64,000 nt of DNA from Polytrichum commune (taxonomy: Eukaryota > Streptophyta > Polytrichopsida > Polytrichales > Polytrichaceae), in the NCBI GenBank assembly GCA_950295325.1, contig OX485803.1, positions 53,395,554 through 53,459,553 on the forward strand. The letters are read 5' to 3'. A model generated the notes under the pieces. That model was given only the letters and a program-made list of their open reading frames with translations, did no database searches and was not told where the DNA came from. Below are positions 23,601-34,251 of the stretch, in pieces (position 1 is the stretch's first letter; every line of letters starts with the position of its first letter). A program made the position numbers and the translations under genes.

Positions 23601-26037
23601 CGATGTCAAATACAACGGGTTCAGTGGCAGCATCCCTCCGGAATTTGGAAACTGCTCCAACTTGCAGAACTTCTCAGCAAATTATAACAATCTCACGGGG
23701 AAGATACCACTGGAGCTTGGGAGGATTGCCTCACTTGAACGTCTTGAACTGCATGGGAATTACCTCACGGGAGTGATCCCAACGGCGTTGGCTTCTTGCA
23801 GGAATCTGAAGTCGCTAGATGTTGGTGCCAATACCCTCACGGGAATTCTTCCAGGTGAACTTGCGCAGAATTGTAGCCACTTGGAGATACTCGATGTGTC
23901 TTCGAACATGTTACAGGGTGAAATCGATCCTCGGTTCGGGACGTTGATGAATTTGACCTATTTTTTGCTCATGTGGAATAACTTCACCGGTAGCATTCCT
24001 TCGACATTCGCGAGTAGTTCAGGGAAGTACTGCTCCAAGCTCCATAGCTTTGCGGTGTACAACAACCGTCTCACGGGTACGGTGCCGCAAGGGTTTGGTG
24101 ATTGCCCTAATTTGCAAGGTTTTCTGATCAGTTACAACAACATTTCTGGAATTCTTCCACCGGGGCTCGGGAGGTTGCAGAAGCTGACCGTATTGTATTT
24201 CCAGAACAACAGCCTCACGGGACCGATTGATTGGATGCAAAATTGTAGCACTATGTGGCTTGTGCACGGGGAGTTTAACAATCTCACCGGACCGCTTCCG
24301 CAGACGTTTGGTGCGAATTGCTCAACAATCCAACAGATTTACGTGCACTACAACAGTTTGTCTGGCACCATTCCAGCTGCCTGGGGAGAATGCTCACAGT
24401 TTTACAACATTGAGCTCAGTAACAACAACTTGACTGGGAGCGTGCCTGCGGAGATTGCGAAGCTCCAAAACATGAATGGATTCTTGGTGAACAGCAACCA
24501 GCTTACAGGCACCATACCTCCATCCTTTGGAAACTTGCCCAATGTGAAGTATCTGTATTTTGATGGCAATGATTTGGAAGGGACGATCCCGAGTGAGCTT
24601 GCGAATTGCACCAATTTGGTTCACCTGCATGTGCACAACAATGCAAGGCTTACTGGAACCATTCCACCGGAGCTCGGTAGGCTGCAATATTTGGTAAATC
24701 TTGTGGGTTTCAACACCAATCTTCACGGGGAGATTCCGGAGTCTCTTGGCAATTGCTCGTCACTTGTGAATTTTGTTTTCAACAACAACTCGCATAATGG
24801 GAGTTTGCCTAACAGTCTTGGCAGACTATCCAAACTCGCGAAGTTCGTCTTTTCCGATAACCAGCTGGAAGGACCGATCCCATCCACTCTTGGCCAATGC
24901 TCTGCTCTTCAGATTTTCGATCTCTCCAGCAACAAGTTGACCGGAGCCGTACCCGCAACATTGTCAAATTGCACCAACCTCACGCAGCTGATGCTCGGCA
25001 ACAACCAATTGAACGGAGAGTTCGTTGTGGATTTAAGCAACATGACGTACTTAGAAAGCTTGTCGCTCACCAACAACTCCTTCACTGGAAACATTGCCAA
25101 GACTCTCAACTTGAGCTCCACATCGCCGAACGTCTCTGTGATCGACGTAAGCCGCAACAAATTCAGCGGAGAGCTTCCAACAACATTCAACACCTCATTG
25201 CTGGCAAGTCTCAGGGTGTTGTTGCTTGGGCACAACAACATAACCGGAACAATACCATCCTGGATTTGGAACCTGCCGGCATTGGAAGTCCTCGATTTGT
25301 CCAACAACTACTTTTCAGGCCCCTTTTCAGGCAATTTCAGTAACCTAAAAGGATTCATGGACAGTAACCAAACCACTCTTTCCAGCAGCACTTCGTCGCT
25401 CTACGCCCAAACCATTGTGATCACCGTTAAAGACCAACAATTGACCTTCACCACAGTTTTGCTAACATCCGTCTCCATGGACCTTTCGGTGAATGACCTC
25501 TCCGGATTCATCCCCACAAGCATCGGTGAGCTTGTGAGTGTGGTGAACTTCAACCTTTCGTCAAACGTATTTGTTGGTACAATCCCTGAAAGCATCGGTG
25601 ATTCTATGGGTAACCTACAATCTTTGGATTTGTCAAACAATCGTCTGAGTGGAGAGATTCCTCAGTCGTTTGCTAAGCTTAGTCAGTTGTCTGTTCTCCG
25701 GCTCGCTAACAACAATCTCACCGGGAGGATTCCCACCAGCACACAAATCCAGACCCAGAATAGCACCGCCTTTAGTCCTGGAAACGAAGGACTTTGTGGT
25801 GCACCCCTTTCAAATGCATGCAATAGTACCAATTCTGTAAATGCGACGAGTACTGGAATTTTTTCCAGCGACCCGGAGTCGTTCACCGATATCTTCTCCG
25901 TCCCTGGGTTTATGGTGGGGATTGTTATCGGATTTGTTTCGGTCTCCACCATCTTTGTCTTTTGGGAGCCTGCTCGGCATTTCCTCCACATCGACCATCA
26001 CGAGAAGCCCACTGGAGCATGGCATCCTCGCAAATGA
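17653..26037 (+). CDS. leucine-rich-repeat receptor-like protein (RLP), three exons
   Basis: Exons 17653-17757, 18913-19240 and 23243-26037 join in phases 0 and 1 to give about 1075 residues. Residues 1-26 form a signal peptide (MSRLRLPQ, then an aliphatic core). An in-frame ATG at 17602 would add 17 mostly polar residues and is less likely. Residues 36-92 are an unusual polar spacer. An LRRNT domain covers about 93-144, with Cys 124 and 131. Then come 28 plant-type LRRs (LxxLxLxxNxLTGxIP; many begin CxNL), an island at about 845-887 with the IVITVKDQQLTFTTVL signature, four more LRRs, and NEGLCGAPLSNAC near 993-1005. One TM helix lies at about 1031-1052 (GIVIG, a GxxxG motif), followed by a 23-residue tail and no kinase. 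By family knowledge such RLPs sit in the plasma membrane and signal through a co-receptor kinase such as SOBIR1. The ligand is unknown. Intron 2 is 4002 bp and filled with repeats. All exons are open. Confidence 0.9.
17824..17977 (+). other. candidate cassette exon in intron 1 of the RLP gene
   Basis: After a 66-bp candidate intron, 154 nt lie between TAG and a CACAG|GTACAG donor and are open in the incoming phase 0. The peptide is cysteine-bearing (LLSPCCHDQCYKTPR). It exits in phase 1, which does not fit exon 2 (entry phase 0), so inclusion would shift the frame and meet a stop six codons into exon 2. It may be a regulatory poison exon, part of a second transcript, or a relic. A phase-correcting mini-exon at 18828-18868 is possible, but it would leave an intron of only about 44 nt. 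Confidence 0.35.
18624..18698. repeat. perfect 75-bp palindrome (37-bp arms, 1-nt centre)
   Basis: The left arm 18624-18660 is the exact reverse complement of 18662-18698, with a single C between. It lies in intron 1 of the RLP gene and would extrude as a perfect cruciform or RNA hairpin. Complete identity implies a recent origin or an artefact. Confidence 0.95.
19533..19918. mobile_element. MITE family M1, copy 1 (in RLP intron 2)
   Basis: Ends GGCCAATTCACAAGGG and CCCTGGCATGTGAATTG form imperfect terminal inverted repeats. The interior is rich in CCCAAGTCC/GGGACTTGG words and matches the better preserved copy at 35286-35646. The TTCACA-type termini suggest hAT affinity. No coding capacity. 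Confidence 0.7.
20245..20606. mobile_element. MITE family M2, copy 1 (in RLP intron 2)
   Basis: The left end CTACACTAAATAGTCCTAAT and the right end CACACTAATAGGACTATAG are inverted relatives of each other. The interior shares the GTGGGCCACA and GGGTCTTGGACCCA blocks with 33889-34251. Non-coding. Confidence 0.7.
20990..22690 (+). repeat. direct duplication inside RLP intron 2
   Basis: The block 20990-21210 recurs at 22300-22510; both contain TGCCGTGTCTTCCATATCAT and GAGGATTCGGAATTT. A trailing block near 21465-21560 recurs at 22575-22680. The copies are about 80 percent alike by eye and separated by other repeats, so the duplication is old. Confidence 0.75.
21645..23210. mobile_element. long inverted repeat pair at the end of RLP intron 2
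   Basis: About 190 bp at 21650-21865 are found inverted at 23025-23205, sharing ATGTGTTCTCATGA and GACAAATGTAGATGAAATAT. The arms bound about 1.2 kb that includes a 129-codon frame at 22638-23027 with no recognised domain. It could be a Mutator-like or other long-TIR element. It ends just before exon 3 of the RLP gene. Confidence 0.5.
21890..22252 (+). repeat. tandem duplication, unit about 180 bp
   Basis: Copy 1 (about 21895-22073) and copy 2 (about 22074-22252) both run from CACCTCAA through TAAGATAGAATGTTTATGGG and CTTTGAAAAGAGACCA to AGTAATGTTATG, with roughly 90 percent identity by eye. Confidence 0.85.
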
Positions 26038-26309
26038 AAGGAGAAGATATGACTGGGATTTTGCCACCCATGTGAATTATGGTGCTACTTTATCTTCAAA
26101 TTAGTCTAATTTGTATGTAGTTCCGAAATGGACATCAAGATAAATTTTGTTTTCCGCCTGGCCAGCAACAAGAGGATTTCCACTATGTACATCTATGTAA
26201 AAACCGAGCTGGATTTTATTTTCGTTTTCTGAGGAACCTTGTGGGGGCGGAAGGGATGTCCGTTGGTAGAAGAGGAGCGTCCAAAGTGGGAACAAGCAAA
26301 AGGACCTTG

Positions 26310-26965
26310 GAGTGCCTGGTTATTACGCTGGAGAATGGTAGTTGCCTCAAACGCCCTTGGAATTGCAAGTCGGGAATGAGTGCGGGAGCAATGTGGACCC
26401 TCCAATCCATGAACGCCCTCGTCAACCACTCTTCTCCTGTATAAATGCATGGAAGAGTGATTCTGTAAATGTGACCGGAGTTGAAATCTATTCAAGCGCT
26501 CCGGAGTCATTTGCTGATAATTATGTTTCCGTATCTGGGTTTATGCTGGGGGACCTTGCACATGGAAGAGGAGAAGATGAGAAGACTCCGATATTGTCTC
26601 CGGCGTGAATTATGGTGCTGCGTCCATCATCTTCAGAAATTAGTCTATTTCTATATGAATCTCGAAATTGGACATCACGAGAATTAGTGGGACCTTGAAA
26701 AATATTGCCTCCTGTCAAAAGGTGAACACCTGAAACGGGCCCTTTGTGTTGCACCTATAAATGTGACAACGATTAGAAGCTTAAATTCCAAGCAAGCCAG
26801 AGTCATTCATCAATCTCTTCTCCGTTCCTGGGTTTATGTTGGGAATTGTTAACGGTTTTGTTGGAGTCTCCACCATCTTCCTGTTTTGGGAGCCTGCTCG
26901 ACATGTTCTCCACACCAACCATCACAGGAAGGTCAATCGATCATGGCAACCTCACACCTAAGCAA
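26310..26965 (+). pseudogene. two decayed copies of the RLP 3' end
   Basis: Copy 2 (about 26310-26690) repeats the region coding for the C-terminal ectodomain and 3' UTR: GATTCTGTAAATGTGACC, CCGGAGTCATTTGCTGATAA, then GTGAATTATGGTGCTGC. It has lost most of the TM codons. Copy 3 (about 26760-26965) keeps an open TM and tail segment related to FMxGIVxGFVxVSTIFxFWEP, followed by a stop, but has a frameshift upstream. Neither has LRR exons or a start. They record past tandem duplication of the 3' part of the gene immediately upstream. Confidence 0.85.
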
Positions 26966-27500
26966 GCCTTGATCAACTTAGTAAAAGATCTACAAGTCGT
27001 AGAATTCCAGGCCAATCTCTCCCAGTTGAGGTAATTTCATTTAGTTCTTGATTCTGTACAGTTGTAACATCAAATGTATCACAGTCCGCAGTGTTGATTA
27101 TGTATCAAAATCTGAAACAGTTTTGCGTTTCAAGTATTCTTAAGTGTGACATTATTGTTCGTCACTTGTGAAAATTTCAAACAGACTCGATCGATCTCCA
27201 GTGGCAATATTATGATCCACAGGTCGCCGATTTTAAAAGTTGGCAAACTCTCACACGAGCAAGCTTTTGCCTTCGTAAAAGATGTGCAAGTTGTAAGATT
27301 CAAGTGAAATTTTCACAGCTGGGGTCATTTCAAATTCTTGCTGATTCTGTAGTTGTTACATCCTATTTCACAGAAAGTTGAAATGTATTTGTATCGGCTT
27401 CCGAAAAACTCTTTCGTTTTCAAGTATTCTTGAGTTTAATGTTCACCACTTGTGCCATGTGAAAATCTTAAACAGACTCGATCTGGATAGCGGGTCTTAT
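26950..27500 (+). repeat. tandem duplication downstream of the RLP remnants, unit about 290 bp
   Basis: The block 26950-27215 recurs at about 27240-27485. Both run from GCAAGC through GTAAAAGATxTxCAAGT, GATTCTGTA and CAAGTATTCTT to AAACAGACTCGATC. The second unit continues the ladder of 3'-end copies of the RLP gene. Confidence 0.75.
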
Positions 27501-27509
27501 GTGTCACAC

Positions 27510-27760
27510 CTGCATTTGAGTGGTATATGGCCAGGTTTATAGTTAAGGAGGGACATCAAAAAGACAAAGACAATGTGTATTGCAATGAGATTGGACTATG
27601 TGCTCAAAATATATCAACCATTCTAGGTTCAATACTTTACACAACTGAGAGAGCCTATATATGTGATCACTTATACATAAAGAGAATCTCCACTTTGGGC
27701 ACTAGACATAGAATATCGGCATTTTTGTCCCAACCGAGGTCATCTTATTTACTTGCTGAT
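27510..27760 (+). repeat. dispersed repeat family R3, copy 1
   Basis: It has the family hallmarks CATTTGAGTGGTATATGG, GAGATTGGACTATGTGCTCA and CCATTCTAGGTTCAAT in order. Other copies are at 32755-33130, 47525-47740, 53060-53200 and 58040-58385, all on the same strand. Confidence 0.75.
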
Positions 27761-28049
27761 TTTCTAATTGTAAGATTCTATGCATATATATATAGGCAAC
27801 CGCAAGTGTAATTTTGTTGCAACCTTCTCAAAAATAGACTTGTTTCAAGTATTTTTCAAAGTATTAGAGTTATTTGTAAAGTGCCTCAAAGAGGGACCAA
27901 ACCATGGTTGGAATTTGGAGCATTCAAACTTTGCGACTTGTTTTGGGTTCTAAAAATGGTTCTCAACAATAGATGTTCTCCCTGTACACATAGTTCTATA
28001 GATTTATTTAGAGTGTTGTCCATAAGCATATAGCATTTGCATTTCAAAA

Positions 28050-28450
28050 TATGCATCGAACATTCAATAATATCAACACACATTTGTCCTCCTACACCTT
28101 CCAAAAAACCAAAACCCACAAAAATAGAGTTCTTGTGCATTAATGATTAAACATCGCCACACATTTGACCTTGTACTCCTTCATAAGGCCAAAACTCACA
28201 AAACAAAGCTCTTAGGCTTCAAAATATGCCTGACACAATCCAAAATCAACACACATTCAACCTCATGTACCTTCCAAAGACCTAAATCCACAAAACTAAA
28301 GCTCTTGGGCTTCGAAACATGTATCAACAATTGACCATCACCACACATTTGACCTCCTACACCTCCTAAAACCAAAACCCACAAAAATAAAGCCCTTGGG
28401 CTTCAAAATATGCATCAACAATTGAACATCAACACACATTTGACCTCCGA
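28050..28450 (+). repeat. tandem array, unit about 80-97 bp, four to five copies
   Basis: Each unit holds ATCAACACACATTTGACCTC, CCAAAACCCACAAAA and TTGGGCTTCAAAATATGCAT. Units begin near 28072, 28152, 28236, 28330 and 28424. The last two are the most alike. Non-coding on both strands as far as I can tell. Confidence 0.8.
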
Positions 28451-28737
28451 AATCAAATCTAAAAAACCAAACAAACGCAAATGAAAGAAGAAGAGAAGTT
28501 GCTTTGAAGATGGTCACTACGACCAAGAGCACCAACGACATGTGTATCAAGGGGAGGGGAGGGAGGGAGAATAACAAAAGAAAGAGAAACTCCGGTCCCT
28601 TTTAACAAGGGGCCGGCGTGAATAAAGTGTCCGTTCGTAATGCCAATGAACCCGATGGCCACTAGACAAGGGGACACTGGGACAATACTACTCTCCCCTT
28701 TCGAGGATGGACACTATAGTGACACACTATACTAGTT

Positions 28738-28945
28738 CCTAGCTAGCCACTAGTGCCTTGAAGATACCGGACATGGTATCCCCCCAAAGGGCTTTGAGGT
28801 ACCCATACAACAAGGTCCAAGGACCCCCCACCATAGTTGGGTGGACTAAGGTGGTGAGCACCACGCCGGCATGAGGAATAGAACCCACAACCTCCTCATT
28901 GGGGGCCATGAGCCTAACCACCAAGCCAAGGCCCGTGGTGCCTCA
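28738..28945 (-). mobile_element. tRNA-derived SINE
   Basis: Read on the minus strand, a box A-like TGGCTTGGTGGTTA is followed 43 nt later by a box B-like GGTTCTATTCC, the spacing of a tRNA gene. The downstream body is unrelated to tRNA and ends near the CTAGCTAGG region. The head resembles the tRNA-related part of plant SINEs. No poly-A tail or target duplication was confirmed. Confidence 0.55.
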
Positions 28946-29069
28946 GGGAGAATAACAACAATAGAGAGAAGGGAGGTAGATGATGGCATGAGGTTCAAGT
29001 TTTAAAGTTTAAGGTTTAGGTGTTGAAGTTATTCTTAATAGGCCACAACATAGGATGTCACCCTTTGCC

Positions 29070-29425
29070 ACCCGAGTAGAGCTCGGGGGGTTCACTGGCG
29101 AAAAATTGTAGAACAACGTGCGATAAAAAATAGGGTCTAATATATTCATTGTAGATAAATTTTGTAAAAAACTTACATACAATATAGGGGGTTTTTAAGT
29201 AATGAAAAATGATTACATGTAAAATACCATCGGGGGCTATTTGTGAGTTTTGGACCTATTTATTGGGGGGCTATTTACCTTGCAGAATAGATTATAAGGT
29301 ATGGTATTTTTCAAAATACCTTATAATCTATTCTGCAAGGTAAATAGCCCCCCAATAAATAGGTCCCGAACGCACGTGTATGCAAAATATAAGAGGGAGT
29401 GAACCCCCCGAGGAGTAGAGACAAC
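29070..29425. mobile_element. foldback element with a 50-bp perfect hairpin core
   Basis: The outer inverted repeats contain TCGGGGGGTTCACT on the left and AGTGAACCCCCCGA on the right. At the centre, 29252-29301 is the exact reverse complement of 29317-29366 with a 15-nt loop. The termini resemble those of the element at 5034-5832. No coding capacity. Confidence 0.75.
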
Positions 29426-30092
29426 ATCCACCAAAAGAAAAGGTCTAACAAAGTTGTAAAAAATGGATGTGTGGGCATAACATTATTTAGCACACCCGGA
29501 TTGACCTCCCCAAACGAGCATCAAACTGGCACGCGCCGGTTTGATGCTCTTTTAAGAGCAAATGTAGCATTTCCTTTGAATATTACTTAGCCTATTTTTA
29601 ATCGATTTAGGTATTTACTTTCATTCTTTAGCATTTATTATAAGAGTTTCAAGAACAAACTTTGATTGCATTTTGTGTAAGACACTAAATTTGTGCACTT
29701 CACCTTTATTTAGTCTAGCCTTTATCTACATTAAGGAGTAATATTTTCACTTTATGCTCAATTGCCTTGCACCCACCACAACCCCAAAGGATACCCCCAA
29801 TAGCATTGCTACTTAATGTTATGGGGGGTGACAACCATACCTTGAAATGGTGGACGGCAACCCACACAGGTTAGCCACCAAGATCAATTCAAATTGCAAC
29901 CAAGAAACATTGTCTGCAAGTCACCTTCCACCAAATAAGTGTACCCAACCCACAATAATGGCTACTAAGTGCTACCAAAGTGCTACCCAAATGATGATCC
30001 CTATCCAAAAAGGTTGACATTGCAACCATATCAATTAAAAATTGGGTCAAACCCGAAATGGGTTGTCATCGCCATATTCCAGTGGAAACAGT
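29426..30092. other. no gene seen
   Basis: Non-coding sequence between the foldback element and the solo LTR. A short inverted pair (CACGCGCCGGTTTGATGC region, about 29520-29550) is the only structure noticed. Confidence 0.35.
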
Positions 30093-31070
30093 TGTGAAAA
30101 CCCTTGCTAGCGCCCCTTAGCAATCTTGGACATTTTTCAATTCTAGCAAGGGTCACAAGCGCTAATCCTTCGCATTCCGCCATGCTAATTGTTAGCTCTC
30201 CATATCGCGGACCTTTTAGCTCATAGGAAGGGGATTAACCCTCCTACACTTGCATTCAGGGCTCACCCCTTAATCGGTAACCAATGGTAAGATGTGGACT
30301 TACATTCATGGAAGTCCAATCTTAAGTTGATCATCGCGTTGCCGGAGCAACACTACAACAACCCGAATCATATTAGGCAACTGTGCCCCCACAATGGGCC
30401 AAAGCCCGTGGAGGCCGTGCCGTTCAGCCTTGGGTGGGTTTGTCGGCCATACCACCTCATCCATATAAGCCTCTAGGACTTTTGGCAGGGCCCCTACCCC
30501 ACCGTCAAAAAACCTTTTGTCTCTCTACCAAGAGTTGGGGCCAAGTAGACATTATCCCTTAGCCCAGGGGCTAGAAGCCTCCAACAGCTTTAGAACAACA
30601 TAACTTCCTTGTATGATTTTTGATGCTATAAAAAACTACTCCATCGTCATCTACACTTCACATAGATGCCGATGGACTCCTCACTTGCTCCATTTAGGCA
30701 AGTATTGAGGAAGTTATGCATGTTCAAACCTTTGCAGTCCTGGGAGCCACTCCCAGGCCACTTTTGTACCAGAGCGCTGTCCCGGGACAAAGCCACACTC
30801 AAATTGCCATATCTTCTAGCTCACACCTCTTATTAAGGTGCTCTAGAGTATTCTAAAATCCGCACGCCATAAGCTACGCATAGCTGATGGCCTTACCATC
30901 GTGACTCCTGGTCTCTATGGGTGGGAGGCGTTCCTAACGTCCGGGGCCCTCACCCACACTAGGATCACTTGGGCCCTTTCATCAACGGCGCCACAAGTCC
31001 CGGGTGTCACTCCGGGGTGCCCCTTGTGTCCATGATGTTTCGGGCATTCCTCATGGAGAGGTGCGCGACA
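30093..31070. mobile_element. solo LTR, older copy (978 bp)
   Basis: It begins TGTGAAAACCC and ends GTGCGCGACA. The whole length is a reverse-complement match of the solo LTR at 60014-61010, including the landmark CCCGGGTGTCACTCCGGGGT. The flanks ACAGT and ACGGT are a 4-of-5 match, fitting a mutated 5-bp target duplication. No internal retrotransposon region adjoins it, so it is a solo LTR. It is less GC-rich and more mutated than its partner. Confidence 0.8.
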
Positions 31071-32754
31071 ACGGTAGTTGAAATGGCAATTCTACTTATA
31101 ACAGTAGTGGACATGGTTGCTACCATCAATGCAACACACAGTTAATTTGGATATGATTTCCTCTAGTGGAGCCACACCAAACCACATACCACTCACATAG
31201 TGGTGTCTTAATAAGAAAATTAACCAAATAAGGGTTGTCTACCTTATGTAAGAGCATTGGGGGTTCAATTCAAAATACAACGCATCGACCTAACCATGGA
31301 GAGAGAGAATTATCGTACATGAGTGTATCTCTCATCCCTCCAACATAAACTTGACCTCTACATGTTTGTTGCCATTTCATCTCAAATGACCTCGAGTAGA
31401 CTAATTCAGGACCTATGAAGCTAATTCTAGTGTCAATCAACTTTAAATAAAAACCTCCGGATTGCATACAATTTCATGGCTTCAATGTTGGATGAATTGG
31501 AGGTATGCTCATATATATACAATAATTACCTCTCTCCCATAACCTTGGCTTCTTAACCCCCTAAACCCCTAAGCACCATTTTCCTCAAAATTGGCCTCAA
31601 ATCACTGTTTCTAATAAAGATAATTTAAGACTCGATCTGTAGGTGTTTTTTTAACATCCAACCATACGGATGTGATATCAACCTTTGTATGAGCTATCCA
31701 AAAAAAAAAAAACCAACCGTCCACGTGGCAATGTGAATGAGAACCTAGTACGTATGAGAAGGTATAATGGGCAGGATAGATGATTGAGAACAAACTTTAA
31801 CCCTACTTACATCATCAAATGGATGACAAGATGCGGCCCAATTGGGATGAAATTTTTTGCATAAGATTTCCAACTAAATTTTGAACTTTTGAGGCTTAAA
31901 AGTTTTATGTTTGCACCAAATGTGGTTTTTTGAGAGCCCTTGCAATGTGTTTCACTATGTTTTTACATCCAATCTTACATAATATTTTCTAACTAGCTTC
32001 AAAAACTCCAATTACCAATCCCAATGGTAGATAACTTAAACATAAAATATACTATATTCTCGTAAATTTTCATAGTTTTCCAACTGCATATGAGTGTTTT
32101 TTTCTTATTTGACACATAACCTAATGTATCAGGAGGTTCAGTCCAAATCCAATGGAATTTGGGGTGTTGGACAACTTTGAAAATTTCCACAAGGTTGAGG
32201 TTTAATCCAAATCCAATGATTTTTGAAAGTTGGATGAAAAATGAAATTTCTTAATTCTTAAAAAAAGTCACCTTCATCTAGAAACATGAAAGGTTCCATT
32301 CAAAACAAAAACCATCAAAATTAGGTCATTTTGAGTCTCTCAAGGATTTAGGGGTAAAGCATTGGAGCCTCTAAAATATAAGACATTGGGTCAATTGGAC
32401 GAATTGAAGGAAGCTCGTGCTTTGAAGTCAAGCATAAGTTATTGCATTGTATGTCAAGTGAACTTTACCAAAGTTATTGCATTGTATGTCAAAGTGTAAC
32501 TTTGGTTGGTGTCACATACACAAATGAACTTTTGAACAAACCATATTTATTTAGTACATGTTTATTCATATTTTAATTCATGTGTGCAAATAAATGAAAT
32601 CCATTGAGCCTTCATACACTTCAACATTTCAACTAGTACTGAAGTTCTGAGAGATTCAAGTGTTGTTGCCCTCCAAGTTGGCCTTCAAAACCTGGTTTAC
32701 TTGCTTCATAAGATAGTGAAGTTTATATCCCCTTCTAAGGTAGACAACCTTATT
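31071..32754. other. gene-free stretch
   Basis: AT-rich, with open frames of about 60 codons only. A poly-A run near 31700 is notable. No domain, repeat array or element end was recognised. Confidence 0.4.
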
Positions 32755-33130
32755 CGGTTAGTTTTCTTAGTAGGACACCTATATTTGAGTAGTGTTTGGT
32801 TTAGTGAGGATAGCAAAGAGATTGGAGTACATGCTCAAAATGTGATAACCATTCTAGGCTAGATAGTTAACATAATTGAGGCGATCTATACGATTATTTT
32901 ATGAGTGTGAGAATCTTCACTTTGATATTGTATAAGATATACATATGAGCTTCAAAAATTATGAGGAAGTGGCTACGGCCTTGATTTGGACTTGCTAACC
33001 ATCTCGTACTAATTGCATGTTTCTTATCCTACTAGGTGAAGTGGTTAATTGGAAAAGTTGACCATTTAAGAACTTTGAAGGCCCATCTACCTTACACAAG
33101 GATGCATGACACCAACTTCTCTTCAAGACT
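32755..33130 (+). repeat. dispersed repeat family R3, copy 2
   Basis: It starts at ACACCTATATTTGAGTAGTG and continues through GAGATTGGAGTACATGCTCA to GAGGAAGTGGCTACGGCC and CCCATCTACCTTA. This longer form aligns along about 340 bp with 58040-58385. Confidence 0.75.
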
Positions 33131-33888
33131 TCTAACATTATCATTGTCAGGGTTTCATAGATCCCAAAAATACAACATTGTACATATGATTTAGTGTGGC
33201 CCACATTATCCATCATTGATCCAGGTAAATGATCTTGTAATCATTGGGTGACAACCAAACAAGGTGGTATGGACCACTACATGACAATTCACAAAGACCG
33301 CACTAATCAACATGGCACATTAAATTTAATGCCATGCTCACTACCAATATGTGAGTCTTAAGCAAAATTCTTGTGTTGATGGGATAATAGATTTATAGAT
33401 AATCTAGTGACGTTAAACAATTTCTCACTAATGCAAGTCAATTGTATTGTGCTCGTATGCTTATAGTGACTTAATTTTATATATATATATATACTTGTGA
33501 TTGCTATATTCGCATTCATGGCCCTCCAAACATAGTCCATTGAGGTGTTTTCGTGCCTACGTGTTTAATTTGACAATCTATGCAACAAAACATGCAAAAA
33601 TGTATGCCTTCACACTTTTGTGGTCATAGTCTCATAAGCACAATTACATGAAGGAAAAAAATTAAAAAATTGATATCAAATCACCCATCAAAAAGATTGA
33701 GAGTTGTACACTAACAAGAGCACATGTATGTCATGTAGGATAATGCATTGGCCCAAGTGCCCTTTCACATATACATAAACTCTTGTTGTGGGTATTTGAG
33801 ACACTTCTTATATGTGGAATATACTAGGGTTGGTGCATTACATGTAAGGTAATGCATTGGCATGTGTGCCATATCACATGTAAGTAAA

Positions 33889-34251
33889 CTACACTAAACA
33901 ATCCTATTATTGTGGGCCATAGTAATTTTCCAAAGCCCACACTAATTTTCATAATGATTATTAATATGGGCCACATTTATTTTCAACTCAAGCTAAATTT
34001 ATAGTAGAAAATCAATGTGGGCCATAGTAGTTGTTCTAGAAAATTAGTGTGGGTGATTACTTTATTTTGTGCTACATTTGTCATGTAACTAATATTCGAT
34101 GTGTTGGTTGGAAATCTTTGTGAAGACTTGGGGGAAGACCCGGGGTCTTGGACCCAAATTAATTTCACCTTGATCAAAAAACTAGTGTGGCCTAGACTAA
34201 TTATTTCCACGCTAGTTTTCCACCTACACTAATAGGAATATTTTGTGTAGC
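33889..34251. mobile_element. MITE family M2, copy 2 (363 bp)
   Basis: The left end CTACACTAAACAATCCTATT and the right end ACTAATAGGAATATTTTGTG form imperfect TIRs of about 28 bp. Internal GTGGGCC and GGGGTCTTGGACCC blocks match 20245-20606. Immediately to its left lies a short duplication of a TAATGCATTGG-containing unit (about 33735-33888). Confidence 0.75.

Noticed and set aside
23187-26067. Many other open frames on both strands across the RLP exon (for example 24394-24726 minus and 24897-25343 plus)
   Set aside because: They are shadows of the repetitive LRR codon pattern, and the main frame explains the whole segment with 32 LRRs.
26038-27500. A kinase domain following the RLP ectodomain
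   Set aside because: The stop follows a 23-residue tail, and the downstream DNA consists of duplicated 3'-end copies without kinase motifs.
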